This document shows, in pieces, positions 12,293 to 13,459 of a stretch of DNA of 13,459 bases; within the stretch, counting starts at the first letter, position 1, and each line of letters begins with the position of its first letter. The DNA is taken from assembly GCA_009391605.1 (NCBI GenBank), contig VFGQ01000089.1, forward strand, positions 1 to 13,459, in the 5' to 3' direction. Source of the stretch: SAR202 cluster bacterium. Its GTDB lineage: Bacteria; Chloroflexota; Dehalococcoidia; SAR202; GCA-002694895. Under the pieces are notes generated by a model. That model did not search any database, was not told the origin of the DNA, and worked only from the letters and a program-made list of their open reading frames with translations. The position numbers were made by a program, and so were the translations under genes.

Positions 12293-13389
12293 AGTAACTT
12301 CACAGAATCAATTTTCATCAATTTGCTAGTACTAGAAAACCATTCAACTACCTCTTTATGTAAAGGGATTCCATTTTCTATTCTGTCTTGTTCATTTTCA
12401 TACTCCATAATACCAGGATAAATAACTCTATCTGCTTCAGATGTAGATGGAGTATTTAATAAAGTTTCTAACATAGAATCCATATTAGATATAAAAATAT
12501 TATATTCAGTAAATGATTCAATATTAAAAGCAGCAAAAAAATGACATAAATTACCATTAGGATCCACCATATTCGGTACATTCCCAGATAATATTGTACA
12601 TAAAATTTCAACAAATAAAGATAACCCATAGCCTTTGTGGGACCCCTGATCACGATTTCCCCCAAGCGGTAATAAGTTAGGAATATTAATAAAATCTTCA
12701 GAAACATCAACACTCATAGGTTCCATTATAGGGTTTCCATTTTCATCTCCAATTGAGCCCGCACTCAACTTAGTGCCATTTCTCGCAACTAATCTAACTT
12801 TATTTCCTGCTATAGAAGAAGTTGCAGCATCAAATAAAAAATAGGGGTATTTATTAGATGGAGCAGCCAAAGAAATTGGATTTGTTCCTGTTCTAGATTC
12901 TGATGCAAAAGTAGGTAAAACAAGCGTCCCTCCAGCAGTAAGACATATACCTACCATTTTATTATCTGCTGCTATTCTTGCATGATGCCCAACAGCCCCA
13001 ATATGACCACTATTAAACAATGTCACAATTCCAACACCTGATTCTTTTGCTTTTTTAATAGCATATTCCATAGCTGTTGGTCCCTGTAAAATACCTAACC
13101 CATTATCACCATCAATATTAATCGTAGATATACTTTCTTTTGCTATTTTCATATTGGAAGATGGATTTAATTTACCATCTTGATAATCTTTTACATAAAT
13201 ACGAAGCATATTAGATACCCCATGTGTATCTACACCTCTTAAATCAGTTGAAACTAACACATCAGAACCAATTTCTGATTCTATTTCTGATACACCACAA
13301 TTAATAAAAATATCTTTAACAACTTTTCTTAAAGAATAGGAATCTACCCTTATTACATCGCCATCAGGTATCTTAAATTGCTTTAGCAT
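12289..13389 (-). CDS. LDH2/malate dehydrogenase-family NAD(P)-dependent oxidoreductase (ComC-like family)
   Basis: This family oxidises 2-hydroxyacids or reduces 2-oxoacids and ketimines (malate, lactate, ureidoglycolate, (R)-sulfolactate, Δ1-piperideine-2-carboxylate). The 366-residue product has the hallmark STDLRGVDTHGVSNMLRIY (47-65) with His56, FNSGHIGAVGHHARIA (125-140), GTNPISLAAPS (168-178), FDAATSSIAGNKV (186-198) and QGSHKGYGLSLFVEIL (248-263), in standard order and length. The stop codon overlaps the convergent amidase stop within one TTAA. Upstream, 15 bases separate it from another gene on the same strand. ComC, sulfolactate dehydrogenase, belongs to this family, which is suggestive beside ComD/ComE-like genes, but the two are on opposite strands and specificity residues cannot be assigned by eye. 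Confidence 0.88.
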   Translation of the reverse strand: MLKQFKIPDGDVIRVDSYSLRKVVKDIFINCGVSEIESEIGSDVLVSTDLRGVDTHGVSNMLRIYVKDYQDGKLNPSSNMKIAKESISTINIDGDNGLGILQGPTAMEYAIKKAKESGVGIVTLFNSGHIGAVGHHARIAADNKMVGICLTAGGTLVLPTFASESRTGTNPISLAAPSNKYPYFLFDAATSSIAGNKVRLVARNGTKLSAGSIGDENGNPIMEPMSVDVSEDFINIPNLLPLGGNRDQGSHKGYGLSLFVEILCTILSGNVPNMVDPNGNLCHFFAAFNIESFTEYNIFISNMDSMLETLLNTPSTSEADRVIYPGIMEYENEQDRIENGIPLHKEVVEWFSSTSKLMKIDSVKLL

Positions 13390-13404
13390 GAATGTACTCT
13401 TATC

Positions 13405-13459
13405 TTAATCCATTGATTCGCGTATTTTTTTAATCACTACATCTACTTCTTCATCATCA
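13405..13459 (-). CDS. C-terminal end of an unidentified gene (runs off right edge)
   Basis: Reading leftward from the edge, 17 codons remain open and end at TAA (13407-13405), giving DDEEVDVVIKKIRESMD. It is a charged amphipathic helix. Such tails occur in several families, including fold-type I aminotransferases, but the fragment is too short to name. It lies 15 bases upstream of the dehydrogenase on the same strand, so the two are probably co-transcribed. Confidence 0.55.
   Translation of the reverse strand, partial: DDEEVDVVIKKIRESMD

Noticed and set aside
12468..12713. 81-residue minus-strand frame inside the dehydrogenase gene
   Set aside because: It is a hydrophobic frame-shifted shadow of the LDH2-type gene with no family match or ribosome-binding site.

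Overview
The window is a strongly A+T-rich (roughly 70% by eye), densely packed bacterial chromosome segment. No rRNA, tRNA, CRISPR array, insertion sequence, integrase or phage gene is visible. Several things suggest a monoderm lineage such as Chloroflexota (class Dehalococcoidia, possibly the marine SAR202 group). These are RNase Y, a foldase with a single N-terminal membrane anchor, the rsmD-coaD-coiled-coil gene trio, an SSB tail ending in LPW, and a block of small-molecule catabolic enzymes of the kind abundant in SAR202. This placement is an inference from gene families and layout, not proven by the sequence.

Region 1 (1-6096) is housekeeping. The 5' part of rny (RNase Y) runs off the left edge on the minus strand. 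Divergent from it is a five-gene plus-strand operon: rpsF (S6), ssb, rpsR (S18, TTG start), a membrane-anchored parvulin-type PPIase, and hom (homoserine dehydrogenase). Converging on hom is a minus-strand operon rsmD-coaD-(coiled-coil protein). coaD starts inside rsmD, and the coiled-coil gene has the strongest Shine-Dalgarno in the window. The gap at 5951-6096 looks like a back-to-back divergent promoter in which the two -35 boxes share the heptamer TTGTCAA.

Region 2 (6097-12292) is accessory metabolism on the plus strand. A stand-alone PIG-L/LmbE deacetylase is followed by a 153-bp gap that holds a perfect 10-bp inverted repeat over a consensus TATAAT. A tight seven-gene operon follows: a DapA/N-acetylneuraminate-lyase-type aldolase, a FabI-type enoyl reductase (GTG start), the two split ThDP subunits of a sulfopyruvate-decarboxylase-like enzyme (ComD/ComE-like), a class IV (IlvE-type) aminotransferase, a 59-residue GatC/AtzG-like protein, and an amidase-signature hydrolase. 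Gaps range from 21 bp down to 8-bp overlaps, so the enzymes are probably made together.

Region 3 (12289-13459) is on the minus strand. It holds an LDH2/malate-dehydrogenase-type oxidoreductase (the family that includes sulfolactate dehydrogenase ComC), preceded by the last 17 codons of an unidentified gene. The amidase and this dehydrogenase meet tail to tail, and their stop codons share one TTAA.

The most interesting reading is that the aldolase, ThDP decarboxylase, transaminase, amidase and 2-hydroxyacid dehydrogenase form a 2-oxoacid-centred pathway for an amide-, amino- or sulfonate-bearing compound, for example sulfolactate or cysteate to sulfopyruvate to sulfoacetaldehyde. The families make this plausible; the substrate is inferred. 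No gap between genes exceeds 300 bp. The largest are 548-738, 6829-6981 and 5951-6096, and each is described below.
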